43,141 nt of DNA from Fibrobacter sp. (GTDB taxonomy: Bacteria; Fibrobacterota; Chitinivibrionia; Chitinivibrionales; Chitinispirillaceae): NCBI GenBank assembly GCA_012515615.1, contig JAAYYB010000327.1, positions 1 to 43,141 on the forward strand. Direction: 5' to 3'. This document shows positions 9,289 to 19,062 of the stretch, piece by piece. The stretch's first letter is position 1, and each line of letters opens with the position of its first letter. A model generated the notes under the pieces. That model saw only the letters and a program-made list of their open reading frames with translations, was not told where the DNA came from and ran no database searches. The position numbers and the translations under genes are program-made.

Positions 9289-9291
9289 ATT

Positions 9292-11448
9292 TTATAGTTG
9301 ATAATTTTTCTGGATTACCTGACGAAGTTTCCGTACCCATTGCCACAAAAGCGGCTGATGACCGAGGGAGAACCAGACAAATCCTGATCGGCCGTGCATC
9401 AGAGCCACATTTTTGTCCTGAACAACGCCTACTCTGACCTCATAGAAAGGCTCAGCCGCAAATGTTCCAGAACTGTCACCGGTTTTAACCGCTATCTCTC
9501 CACCTCCCATGAAACCCAGCGCGGAAGATGGCAGGCGGTTCTGTTCCATGGGAATTATGATCATTGTGTCAACCAAAACGGGAAATGCCGCCTGCCCTCT
9601 TAATCGAATTACAGTACCTGTAACCCTCCTGGAAAACAGCTGCCCGATTTCTTTCTGAGGTATCACAGAAACAAACAGATATTTGTTTTTATTTATCAAC
9701 TGGCCTAAAGAAGTCCCTTTTGGAATCCAGCGGTTAAGAAAGTGAATGGATGCAGGCGAGTACCATATTCCATCAATCGGAGCTCTCACCGTCAGCTCAA
9801 CCAGCTGCGAATCAATATAGTCAAGCTTCTCCAGAAGAACCCTCCGTCGTGTGTCAAGTGGTTGAAGTTCAGCCTGCGATGAAAAGAGCGCGTTGCGGTA
9901 ATTCGATTCGACTTCCGATACCGCAGCGGCTGCTTCTGAGCGCCTGAATAAAATCTCCTCGTTATCCATCAGATATAATGTATCACCCCTGTTGACATGC
10001 TCACCCGATGTTTTGCACACTTTCCTTACAACCCCGGCAGTATTGTTTGTCACATTCTGAAAATCTTCTGCTTTAAGGATTCCCGGGGCTTTGAATCGGA
10101 AAGGAAATGGAAAGAAAGCAAGAAACAGAAATACGGTAATTAAAATTGCACTGGAGACCTTGACAGCCCTTCCCCGTACACGGGAGATACCTGGATCAGA
10201 AACAAGATATTTTATAAATTTGACAACCGGGACAATCGCCCATGAGATAAACAGATAGATACCCATGATGATTGACAGCAGAAGCATCTCTGTAGAAACA
10301 AACAGGAGCAGCCCGCCGAAAACAATGAAACGGTAGATGGTGCTGGCGATGTTATACAGGACTAATAAGAAAGATTCTCTTCCGGATGACGCAACAGCAA
10401 TAGCATCCTTTTTTCCAAACAGATATTTTTCAGCAAGGTATTTAGTCTCCAATTGTCCCTGCTGCTGGAGATTGGGGGTATCCACCAGATCGGACAACAT
10501 ATAATATCCATCATATTTCAACAGCGGATTGATATTGAATATGATAGAGGACACAGAAGCCGCAAAGGCCATATTGTATGCAAGCGAATGCAGCAGTCCA
10601 TCACCGGTGTGCGCCCAGACAATCATCGCAATCGATGCAATAAACAACTCAAATAGCATTCCTGATGCCCCAGCAAGTATCCGTTTCCATCTTTTTCTGA
10701 ATGCCCAGGCGGCAGTCGCATCCATATAGGGTAAGGGTGTCAGCATAATAAGCATAATACCCATTGTGTGCACTTCGCCTCCGAAACGGCGAACCGCCGC
10801 AGAGTGGCCGAACTCATGGATGAGCTTTACTATAGCAATACCCGCATACAGCATAAACAGATTGTCTGGAGCAAGAATTCCTTGCGACTGCTGCATCGCC
10901 AGATTAAAATTGTCAATTAAGGATTTTATTCCAATTCCCAGGATTGTTATCCAGACTATAAATCCAAGAGGACTGAAAAGAATATTAATAAAAGGGAGCA
11001 GGGATTTTAAAAGCCTATCCGGGTCGTATACCGGAATACGGGCAAAAAGAAGATTGAGCATCTGCATCCTGATCTTCTTATTTTCCCGTTTTTCATAAAG
11101 CTCAAAGAGACGGACGCTGTCTGGAGGCAGATCAGAATGGATCAGGTTTCCTTGATATAATTGCGCAAGGAGGTTGACAATTTGGCCCTGGGTAGGTGCT
11201 GACTCCGGCTTATGCGTTACCAGTTCATTCCAGATCTCATCAACTGTCCTGCGTGAACTCAGACGGGCAATAAATTCATATACCTCAGGTGGAAATCGAT
11301 AAAACTGATTTATATAGGGGTCATGAAGTACATACCAGGGTTCGCCGCGAAACTCCTGGCGGCTTATTCGTACACTGGGGCGTAAAGTTATTCTCTGATC
11401 AGCAATCCGATACCAGGAATCATGAAATATTTTCTCTCTGATACTCAT
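9292..11448 (-). CDS. PqqD-like N-terminus + M50 (site-2-protease-like) membrane domain + HlyD/biotinyl-lipoyl adaptor domain
   Basis: N-terminal VLHDPYINQFYRFPPEVYEFIARLSSRRTVDEIW (PqqD-like); KLIHEFGHSAAVRRFGG (HExxH); INPLLKYDGYYMLSDLVD (S2P NP...DG motif); C-terminal NNTAGVVRKVCKTSGEHVNRGDTLYLMDNEE and ELTVRAPIDGIWYSP (HlyD-like). Confidence 0.85.
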   Translation of the reverse strand: MSIREKIFHDSWYRIADQRITLRPSVRISRQEFRGEPWYVLHDPYINQFYRFPPEVYEFIARLSSRRTVDEIWNELVTHKPESAPTQGQIVNLLAQLYQGNLIHSDLPPDSVRLFELYEKRENKKIRMQMLNLLFARIPVYDPDRLLKSLLPFINILFSPLGFIVWITILGIGIKSLIDNFNLAMQQSQGILAPDNLFMLYAGIAIVKLIHEFGHSAAVRRFGGEVHTMGIMLIMLTPLPYMDATAAWAFRKRWKRILAGASGMLFELFIASIAMIVWAHTGDGLLHSLAYNMAFAASVSSIIFNINPLLKYDGYYMLSDLVDTPNLQQQGQLETKYLAEKYLFGKKDAIAVASSGRESFLLVLYNIASTIYRFIVFGGLLLFVSTEMLLLSIIMGIYLFISWAIVPVVKFIKYLVSDPGISRVRGRAVKVSSAILITVFLFLAFFPFPFRFKAPGILKAEDFQNVTNNTAGVVRKVCKTSGEHVNRGDTLYLMDNEEILFRRSEAAAAVSEVESNYRNALFSSQAELQPLDTRRRVLLEKLDYIDSQLVELTVRAPIDGIWYSPASIHFLNRWIPKGTSLGQLINKNKYLFVSVIPQKEIGQLFSRRVTGTVIRLRGQAAFPVLVDTMIIIPMEQNRLPSSALGFMGGGEIAVKTGDSSGTFAAEPFYEVRVGVVQDKNVALMHGRSGFVWFSLGHQPLLWQWVRKLRQVIQKNYQL

Positions 11449-11469
11449 TCTCGGTACCGGCCTCTTCTC

Positions 11470-13317
11470 CTACCACCACAGTTTAAGCCTGAGGAAATCA
11501 AATGTACGATGACTTACAACCCAGAATAAAGTTTTCTTTCCAGCCTCGATTTTAGAAACTCCTGTCATACCGGGCCTGAACCATTGGGGAACCTGATTAT
11601 TAAAAGAACAGACCACCTGGAAGATATTTCCCGCCTGATCTGAAACGGCTGCCGGTTCAATTCTCTGTACTGTTATGTCAAAGAACTCATTTGGACGGCT
11701 TGTCAGTGCCACCTGTCCCCTGGCGCCAGGCATGATATTCTGAATCTCACTCTCACTGACTTTTGCTTCAACACGGATATCTTCTATTCTGCCGAGCTTG
11801 AAAAGAACCTCCCCCTGCTTAACAGGAGATCCAATTCTTTCATGCTGATCACCTTCTATGATTATACCTTTAAACGGTGCCTTTACATCCGCCTTTGAAA
11901 GACGAAGCTGTACAATGTTCAGGCGGGAATAGAGCTGCTCGCTCTGAGCCTGGGAAACACGCATTTCCGCAAGCCTTACATCCGCACGGAACTTGTCTTC
12001 TTCGCGTCTGGTCTTACTGAATTCAGCCTGTATTCCAGCTTCCTCAAGGATCAGGTCTTTTTTATCAAGAGATAGTATCACTTTTCCCTTATCTACACTC
12101 TCACCAGCCTTTGCATTAACAGATGATATGTATCCGTCAAATGGTGCAGCCAGAAATGTGATATCATCAGTTTTAAGTATCATCGGCGAGTCGACGCGGT
12201 AGCGCACCGGAACAGTCATGACGGCAATTAAGGCCGCTGCAGAGACAAGTGCGATTAATTTCATCCATGTATGCTCAAATCCCAGAAGAACTGCGACTTT
12301 CTGCCTTCCCCAATCCGCAAGCTTCGCGCCTGCCCACCTGTCATTCAGATACAGATCGTGGATGCGTGCTGAGACCTGATCAATCGACATGCGAATATGC
12401 TGGACATCTGCATCAGTAAACTCTCCGGCGGTTCTTTCCAGAAGACATACACCGACGACGTCGTTATTATGCCTTATTGGCAGCGTTAAAAGTGCTCCGG
12501 TTGAAGTTGCCCTCTGGTAACTCTCATGGTCCCGAACATACAGAGATCCGTCATTGTCTTCTGCAGGAATCCGGATTTCTGTGTTCTGCTCAGCAGCTTC
12601 TTCCATGGCAGCTTCTGCTTTCTGGACAATTTCCATCTTTTTTTCGAAACTGTCGGCCTGGCTCATGGCCTTAAGACGGATATAGCGGCCTTTGCACCAG
12701 CCAAGTGAAACACGGGTGCATTTGTAAGCTGAAGCGATTTCATTGCATAAGAGCATTACAGCGGAAAGAAAATGGGGCTGCGAGTTCAGAAGAACATTGA
12801 GATCAAGTACATTCAGTATCTTTTCACGGTCCTGAAGTACCCGCACCGCTTCACTCTGACGCTGATATTGCATTGGCACATCAATTATAGATGACAACGC
12901 CATGGATATCGCAGAAATCTCCTCCGGCTTTATAGTTGCGACTTTCAGCAGAACATAAACCGTTGGCGGGCAGTTTTCCTTAATCAGCGGAACCGCAAAG
13001 ACTGAGAACGTTTTTGTAGAAAATATTGTAACGTTTTTACAAGAACACTTCTGCATGGTTGCAGGAATCATTTTATGCAGTGTTTTCAGAGATTCCCCGC
13101 CGGTGTTACCGTCATATTCGGCAAGAACTTTGAATGGGTTTTTGCCTTGGACCTTTTCTATGATCAGCCCGGTATCAGCACCTGCAAGGTCTGAGCTGCT
13201 GTCAAGAAAAACAGTCCAGAACTTTTCAGGCGCGCCGTCATAAGTTCTTAACACGCGGAGTTTATGGAGACCGCGGCTTATACGAAGAGGATCTTGCTGA
13301 AACATACTGGTTTTCAC
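11470..13317 (-). CDS. GAF-domain / HlyD-family membrane fusion protein
   Basis: GAF-like SYKCTRVSLGWCKGRYIRLKAMS...ALLTLPIRHNNDVVGVCLLERTAGEFTDADVQHIRMSIDQV; TM WMKLIALVSAAALIAVMTVPVRYRV; HlyD FLAAPFDGYISSVNAKAGESVDKGKVILSLDKKDL...ADVKAPFKGIIIEGD. GTG start with 4-nt GTGA overlap with the upstream gene. Confidence 0.88.
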   Translation of the reverse strand: MKTSMFQQDPLRISRGLHKLRVLRTYDGAPEKFWTVFLDSSSDLAGADTGLIIEKVQGKNPFKVLAEYDGNTGGESLKTLHKMIPATMQKCSCKNVTIFSTKTFSVFAVPLIKENCPPTVYVLLKVATIKPEEISAISMALSSIIDVPMQYQRQSEAVRVLQDREKILNVLDLNVLLNSQPHFLSAVMLLCNEIASAYKCTRVSLGWCKGRYIRLKAMSQADSFEKKMEIVQKAEAAMEEAAEQNTEIRIPAEDNDGSLYVRDHESYQRATSTGALLTLPIRHNNDVVGVCLLERTAGEFTDADVQHIRMSIDQVSARIHDLYLNDRWAGAKLADWGRQKVAVLLGFEHTWMKLIALVSAAALIAVMTVPVRYRVDSPMILKTDDITFLAAPFDGYISSVNAKAGESVDKGKVILSLDKKDLILEEAGIQAEFSKTRREEDKFRADVRLAEMRVSQAQSEQLYSRLNIVQLRLSKADVKAPFKGIIIEGDQHERIGSPVKQGEVLFKLGRIEDIRVEAKVSESEIQNIMPGARGQVALTSRPNEFFDITVQRIEPAAVSDQAGNIFQVVCSFNNQVPQWFRPGMTGVSKIEAGKKTLFWVVSHRTFDFLRLKLWW

Positions 13318-14168
13318 TTATCTATTAACAGGAATCCGGAAACACCAGGCTTCACAGAACCATCACTGTTATCAAACCTGATTTTCAGGGTAATCAGATC
13401 GCTTGCAGGGTCAACAACCGGTGAAACAAACTCCACAACACCGTTTCTGCTCATTAAGCCATTTTTTCCGGTTACCTGTATACTGACCTTTTTACCTGTT
13501 GTAAGCTGCTTTGACAGGTTAATAGGTATGTAGGTTATTAAGCGGCATTTAGAGGCATCCACGATTGACAAAAGCGGCTCTGCTGCCCTGCAATGCTCAT
13601 ATTGACGCAATCTGATAAGAGCTATTATACACCTGTAAGGCGCGATGATAAAATGGGTTTTTAATCGCGACTGTGCTATCCGATACTCAATCAATTCCCG
13701 ATCTTTCTGAACCTTGAGCTGCTCGAATTCAGCAAGTGCGGCTTCATATTGATATTTCTTCCCCCACAATTCCTCTTCACTGACCGCACCCGTACTGTCA
13801 TATACCAGCTTCGTTGCATCATATTCCAGTTTTGCAGTTTCCATTTTCAGGCGCGCGGCTTTTAAATCCGCCTTGTTTTCCGCTGCTATACGGGCCCGTT
13901 CAGCAATAAGTAAATCTTCCGTGTACTCAATCTTCAGTATCGTATCACCAGCCTCTGCAAGCCCGCCCTCCGGAACTCCTATCTCAATAATTCTTCCCGA
14001 TATTTCAGGTGAAATCTCTGCGGACCGGAAAGGTTCCACTATGCCCTGAATTTTCTGATCAGAGGGATTGTAGACAGGTGCAGCACAGAGGTAGACCGCG
14101 CCGCTTAAAAAAAAGCAAAATACCAATTTATGCAATCTCATATAACTCTGATTCTTTGCCCTGATCAT
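13314..14168 (-). CDS. HlyD/RND-type periplasmic adaptor (membrane fusion) protein
   Basis: Signal-like N-terminus (LVFCFFLSGAVYLCAA), QGIVEPFRSAEISPEISGRIIEIGVPEGGLAEAGDTILKI, coiled-coil hairpin, C-terminal SPVVDPASDLITLKIRFDNSDGSVKPGVSGFLLI. ATGA overlap with upstream gene. Confidence 0.85.
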   Translation of the reverse strand: MIRAKNQSYMRLHKLVFCFFLSGAVYLCAAPVYNPSDQKIQGIVEPFRSAEISPEISGRIIEIGVPEGGLAEAGDTILKIEYTEDLLIAERARIAAENKADLKAARLKMETAKLEYDATKLVYDSTGAVSEEELWGKKYQYEAALAEFEQLKVQKDRELIEYRIAQSRLKTHFIIAPYRCIIALIRLRQYEHCRAAEPLLSIVDASKCRLITYIPINLSKQLTTGKKVSIQVTGKNGLMSRNGVVEFVSPVVDPASDLITLKIRFDNSDGSVKPGVSGFLLIDK

Positions 14169-16633
14169 CGTGTTTTAAAAGGACGTTCAAGCAGATATCC
14201 ACTGGCAGATTTACCGCTGAAAGTTCCGCCGTGCTTGTTTATAGCAGCCGCACCGGAGATCTTTGCAGCAGGAACTCCCCTTACCCATATATAATACTCA
14301 GTTCTGCTGTCCAGATGATCTTCAGGCATAATACGGATTGTCTTTCTATCGCTTGACATTGTTATATCAGCAGGAACGATAACTGCACCGGCTTTCTGAA
14401 TGCCGGCATATATTTCAAGTGAGTCCATTCTCATAGCAGATGTATCGAGTACCCGGTTAAATTGTAAATAAACAGCACTATCCAGAGGGAAATCTGATCT
14501 GGGAGCGAACTCTTTTTCAACAGATGTACGTCCGTCCAGATTTGGAATGATATTTGTCTGAATAATGCACAATCCTTTTTCTGTATGAAGAGAGATCGGG
14601 GTTCCGTCGGGTTTACATCCAATAACCTGTTCCCCTGTTCTTGTGACCAGGTCGAATGTTACAGACTCGACGGCCTTAGTATGAACTGCAGTTGCCGTAT
14701 ATGCCGCCGGAGCATCAAAATCAGCTACAGGCAGAGTATCAATAATTCTGATTGTGGCGGTAAGACACTCCTTGTCCCATTTGACAACCGATCTTCTGAT
14801 TGCGTCTTTAACGTCTTTTATGTTGACACGAAACGCAACGGCAGCATTTATGCTTGTGTCAATCGACTCTGAAAAAGTCACTTTGAAACTGTCTCCGATA
14901 GCAGCCAGCGGGCGGTACATCCCGTTCCGTTTTGTATCAGTCGACACAATGAACACATTCTTTTTTGTTGACCATGATACAGGAAGTACATTTCTTCTTA
15001 TCGTTCCATCTGAAAGCTGCAGATCAAAATCCAGGCCGTATGAAGTGTCAGAAAGAAGCGATAAAGATGGCACGCAAATAATGGTGTCTCCGGATAATCT
15101 GATATCTGAGAGCATGAGCCCCGGCGGCATAAGCTCTGATTCGGTTCCGGAAACACCGATTACTTCAAATTCAGAAACTGAAGGCAGGATCTTGAGCGTA
15201 TCCCTTAAACCCATATCAACGCGGTTTCTACCCATTTTGTCTTTTGTATTTGTCCATACAAGATAAAGAGGATCTTCAATGGTGTTGGCAAAAAATGAGA
15301 AATAGGCGGTATATTTACCGCTTACGGTCCTGCACATTACATTAAACCCGATCGTACTGTTATATGCAAAGCTCAAACGCTGATCAGGAGTCACAAAAAG
15401 TGTATCGCCAGAGATTCTGACATTCGCGTTTGCGGATACCCCTGAACCGAAAACCGTCGAAGAGGCAGATGATGTAGCCCAGTCGTATCCACTTTTCGCA
15501 GTATCCAGCTCTTCTGAAAAGCGGACCCACATAGCCTGTCCGATGCCAAACCGCCCTGTCACTACCCATGGCTGTGACCAGAAGTTTGCTTCAACCGGAT
15601 GTGCGCTCTTTTCCGTGCGGAACCTTGATATCCCATCGAGTGTCAAATCAAATTGAAAACCATCCTCTGTAAACCCGGATATTTTTACCTCCATCAGGGT
15701 ATCATAAGGAAGCTGAGCTGCCGGGATAAGAAACAGTGTATCGTCTTCAACTCTACTGACTATAACAGAAGAAGCGGATTCGTTTACTCTTACCTCAACC
15801 GAACCGGGCTGCAGTTCCACCGGCAGCTTATACCAGATTGTGTCAATTACAGACACGCCTGTTCTGCCGTATCCATCTGCGGAAAGAACATTAGAGACAA
15901 GAATTGTTGCCGACCAGCCCAGTGAATCAGTTGTCGTATACACAAGACGGCCAAGGTCCTCAGGAACGGTGATGTTTACAATATTCAGAGACTTTGAAGA
16001 AAGTGTGTAGGTTTTATCTCCTGTAGCATAATTATCAAAAGTGATCACCCCCCCGGGAGCAAGTGGAAGCCCTTTCAGTTCAAAGTTCCCCAGAGTATCT
16101 GCGACTGCACTGAACGTTGCCGGTTCTGCATTGAGCATGGAGCTGTCCTGAAATACTACACACACCATTGCAGATCTGGCTGGCAACTGATATTCTGTTC
16201 CCTGATACTGGTAGACAAGTTTTCCCCTGACACTGCCGGTAAGTGGATATAGTCTTATTATTTTTGAGACATCACCGATAACTCCACCCAGTGATGATGC
16301 CTCCGCGTAAGAAGCTACAATGATCTTTTTTGATGTATAGCCGGTGTCAGCCTCATCATAAGTAAATATAAACGACCTTTCGCCATATGGTATGTTATCG
16401 ATGAAAAACTTTCCATTGGAATCACTAATGCGGCTCTGTACTTCACCATCACTGTCCAGAAACTCTATTCTGACCCCTGATAGCGGCTTTTCAGTAGAGC
16501 CGTCAACAACAACACCCGAGAAGCTCCATGTTCCGATATCGTCTGTTAAACCACTGTTTCTTAAACAGGAACAGAGGACCGCAGCAAACAGGCTTGTTGC
16601 CAGGAATAATAAGAACCTGAGGGAAAATTTCAT
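14165..16633 (-). CDS. Predicted lipoprotein with carboxypeptidase-regulatory-like domain and repeated bacterial Ig-like (SbsA/Big_5-type) domains
   Basis: Lipobox-like LFAAVLCSCLRN; GVVVDGSTEKPLSGVRIEFLDSDGEVQSRISDSNGKFFIDNIPYGERSF; repeated APRSDFPLDSAVYLQFNRVLDTSAMRMDSLEIY-type units. Confidence 0.75.
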   Translation of the reverse strand: MKFSLRFLLFLATSLFAAVLCSCLRNSGLTDDIGTWSFSGVVVDGSTEKPLSGVRIEFLDSDGEVQSRISDSNGKFFIDNIPYGERSFIFTYDEADTGYTSKKIIVASYAEASSLGGVIGDVSKIIRLYPLTGSVRGKLVYQYQGTEYQLPARSAMVCVVFQDSSMLNAEPATFSAVADTLGNFELKGLPLAPGGVITFDNYATGDKTYTLSSKSLNIVNITVPEDLGRLVYTTTDSLGWSATILVSNVLSADGYGRTGVSVIDTIWYKLPVELQPGSVEVRVNESASSVIVSRVEDDTLFLIPAAQLPYDTLMEVKISGFTEDGFQFDLTLDGISRFRTEKSAHPVEANFWSQPWVVTGRFGIGQAMWVRFSEELDTAKSGYDWATSSASSTVFGSGVSANANVRISGDTLFVTPDQRLSFAYNSTIGFNVMCRTVSGKYTAYFSFFANTIEDPLYLVWTNTKDKMGRNRVDMGLRDTLKILPSVSEFEVIGVSGTESELMPPGLMLSDIRLSGDTIICVPSLSLLSDTSYGLDFDLQLSDGTIRRNVLPVSWSTKKNVFIVSTDTKRNGMYRPLAAIGDSFKVTFSESIDTSINAAVAFRVNIKDVKDAIRRSVVKWDKECLTATIRIIDTLPVADFDAPAAYTATAVHTKAVESVTFDLVTRTGEQVIGCKPDGTPISLHTEKGLCIIQTNIIPNLDGRTSVEKEFAPRSDFPLDSAVYLQFNRVLDTSAMRMDSLEIYAGIQKAGAVIVPADITMSSDRKTIRIMPEDHLDSRTEYYIWVRGVPAAKISGAAAINKHGGTFSGKSASGYLLERPFKTR

Positions 16634-16684
16634 TTACCTAATCCTGTTATTAATAATTGAGAAAATTCTTTCCGGTAAACATGT

Positions 16685-18298
16685 TTATTTAACAAAAATC
16701 TGCTTTGACCATGCAATTTGCCCATAACGCCCAAAAGTAACGACATAGATTCCCTGCGGCAGTTTTCTGTGGACAAAACGCTGTATCGATTGAGAAGAAA
16801 ATACGCCGCTGAAGGACCCGACTTTTTGACCCTGGAGAGAATAAACCGTAAGTTCACCGGGAGCAGGACTTAACAAGTGCTGTTTTCTATTTCGGGCGTT
16901 TTGTTCACTCGATATGATTTCACCATAAAATTCCATTGCCCCGATATCTATCGCAGCGCCATTAATCCGTCTTTTTCCAAGAAGATCGTACTCCGGCAAA
17001 CCAAGTCCTGAGGTATCCGGGTCCCCACCATTTATTGCCGGGTCACCAACACCAAACAGGCTGAACAACTGGAATCCTTCAACAACTGTGTCCGGAATGC
17101 CGGAAAGATGCATAGTAGCGACAAACTTTGTATGGTAAACCCTGCTGCCTGTAAATACCCCCTGATAGGGCTTTATCGTGTGGTCATAAACTGTATCATA
17201 CATTTGACAATATCGGAAAGACGGAGTAACGGCACTGTCAAGGAAAATTCCGCAACCGGCACTGTCACGGGTAAGTCTGGCCAGGGTACCATTCCCTCCC
17301 TCGATCGTATTTATAAGAACAGGAGATGAGGCTGAAGAGTCATGTCCGAAAAATATTCCACCGCCATAAAACGAAGAATTATTGACAATGGTGCAATTAA
17401 TCAGCTTCAATGATGCGTCTGAACAATAAATACCTCCGCCCCTGTCGTAAGATTTACAATCAAAAATTATGCAGTTGCGCAAGGTTACATCAGTCGGCCC
17501 GAATATCGCCAACGCACCTCCTCTGATATCTCCAATTGAGGCGTTTATTGAAAGAGTTGTATCGCTGTAAAAAACGCAATTGTTGAATTCAACTTTTGAA
17601 TTCCTGCCGATCCGGACAGCACCGCCAGTCCTGGCGCTGTTATGTTCAAACCTGCAGTTCTGAACAAAAAGAGTCGCAGATCCTTTTTCGCTGGTCATTA
17701 TTGCACCACCACCGGAAACAGTACCATTTCTGTTGTTCAGGTTATGCGCGAAATAACAGTCTTCAATATCAACTACTGACCCTGAATCACAGTAAACTGC
17801 CCCGCCTATATCACCATATGAATCTGTTATGCTGCAATTCTTCAGCGAAATATAGTTACCCGCTCCGCAATGAAGTGTTGTCCCCTGTGTCTTATACAGC
17901 ACTTCACTGCTGGAAAAAACAGTATTCCTCAAAACACAGAATCGAAAGAATGATGAATCAAGTTTGCCTGATTCACGGGATCGTGGTACTAAACGGATAC
18001 CAGTCCAGCTATTGGCAGGGTTTAATCTTGTAATCCGGATAGAATCATCTACGGTACCGCTTGCAGTTATGGTGCCCTTTACAGTAATGAATGAAATGCT
18101 TTTATTGAAGATGATATGGGTTCCTGAAGCAATTGTCAGACGCGCTCCCTCCATTATCTCAATGCCTTCTTTATTGATCAGCACCGTATCCACATCCCAG
18201 ACAGCATCAGTGGTAAGGTCAGAAGTCACCACAAGTGAAGACGCAAAAAGGTTTACTGTCAACAAAAAGGTAATTAAAAGAGTACCGATCGTTTTCAT
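16685..18298 (-). CDS. Secreted right-handed parallel beta-helix protein with T9SS-type-A-like C-terminal tail
   Basis: Signal peptide (TLLITFLLTVNLFASSL); beta-helix repeats (LRNCIIFDCKSYDRGGGIYCSDASLKLINCTIVNNSSFYGGGIFF); choice-of-anchor GAIDIGAMEF-like text; C-terminal ELTVYSLQGQKVGSF...LPQGIYVVTFGRYGQIAWSKQIFVK. Confidence 0.8.
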   Translation of the reverse strand: MKTIGTLLITFLLTVNLFASSLVVTSDLTTDAVWDVDTVLINKEGIEIMEGARLTIASGTHIIFNKSISFITVKGTITASGTVDDSIRITRLNPANSWTGIRLVPRSRESGKLDSSFFRFCVLRNTVFSSSEVLYKTQGTTLHCGAGNYISLKNCSITDSYGDIGGAVYCDSGSVVDIEDCYFAHNLNNRNGTVSGGGAIMTSEKGSATLFVQNCRFEHNSARTGGAVRIGRNSKVEFNNCVFYSDTTLSINASIGDIRGGALAIFGPTDVTLRNCIIFDCKSYDRGGGIYCSDASLKLINCTIVNNSSFYGGGIFFGHDSSASSPVLINTIEGGNGTLARLTRDSAGCGIFLDSAVTPSFRYCQMYDTVYDHTIKPYQGVFTGSRVYHTKFVATMHLSGIPDTVVEGFQLFSLFGVGDPAINGGDPDTSGLGLPEYDLLGKRRINGAAIDIGAMEFYGEIISSEQNARNRKQHLLSPAPGELTVYSLQGQKVGSFSGVFSSQSIQRFVHRKLPQGIYVVTFGRYGQIAWSKQIFVK

Positions 18299-18329
18299 AA
18301 TGCCACCCTTCTCTTTAATTCAAGCATCG

Positions 18330-19040
18330 CTATATCCGCGCGAACCGGTCAAAATTCACCATCGACTGAATGTGATTATATATTAGTCCTAACTCATCGG
18401 ATTGCACCAGTTGCCTTAATTGCGAATCAGACAGTCCTTTTAAACGATCCTTGCCTACAGCATAAAATCCCGTCAAAGTATGTGGTTCTTTTTTATCTGT
18501 TTTCACCTGTGCTGAAAAAGGGGCAAGCAGATCAAATTCCTGAAGCTTTTTGCAGAATTCACTTGTTCTGTTGAATTGCCTCTGATATTCAGTCATAAAA
18601 GCGACGATTCTGGAAAGATATTCGGATTGTCTGCCATCTTGTTCAAACAGGCGGTATCCGATACATTCACTGTTCAGTGAAGGACTCTCTAAGTCGATAC
18701 AAAGGGTAAAATTCTTTCCCTCATCAAATGTCGTGAAGACAAAAGGATAGCGGCGAATAAAAGCAGGAATATAAGATGCTTTGAATTTTCCGTCTTCATC
18801 GACAAAATGGTTATCACCCTCATAGATACTGAGAACAGCATAGGGAGCCATAGATTCCTTTTCACCTGCAAAAACAATAGCATATTCAGCTGCTGCTTTT
18901 GTAAATTCGATCGTTGTAAGGGGCACAGCATTCACTTTTCTTGCAAATGCATACCCGGCATCATCCCGGAGGAAAAGGTCTGAATGGTCAACCGAAGACA
19001 ACGGTTTGATATCTGAGTAAAATAGAACTTTTTTATTCAT
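18330..19040 (-). CDS. SapC-family protein
   Basis: SapC-like motifs: FARKVNAVPLTTIEFTKAAAEYAIVFAG, YAVLSIYEGDNHFVDEDGKFKASYIPAFIRRYPFVF, LCIDLESPSL. Confidence 0.8.
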   Translation of the reverse strand: MNKKVLFYSDIKPLSSVDHSDLFLRDDAGYAFARKVNAVPLTTIEFTKAAAEYAIVFAGEKESMAPYAVLSIYEGDNHFVDEDGKFKASYIPAFIRRYPFVFTTFDEGKNFTLCIDLESPSLNSECIGYRLFEQDGRQSEYLSRIVAFMTEYQRQFNRTSEFCKKLQEFDLLAPFSAQVKTDKKEPHTLTGFYAVGKDRLKGLSDSQLRQLVQSDELGLIYNHIQSMVNFDRFARI

Positions 19041-19062
19041 CTTGCCCTCTTTTTAAAGAAAT

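Noticed and set aside
5658-14168. Classical type I secretion (HlyBD-TolC) system
   Set aside because: HlyD-like and TolC-like proteins are present but no ABC transporter (Walker A plus LSGGQ) ORF was found in the window.
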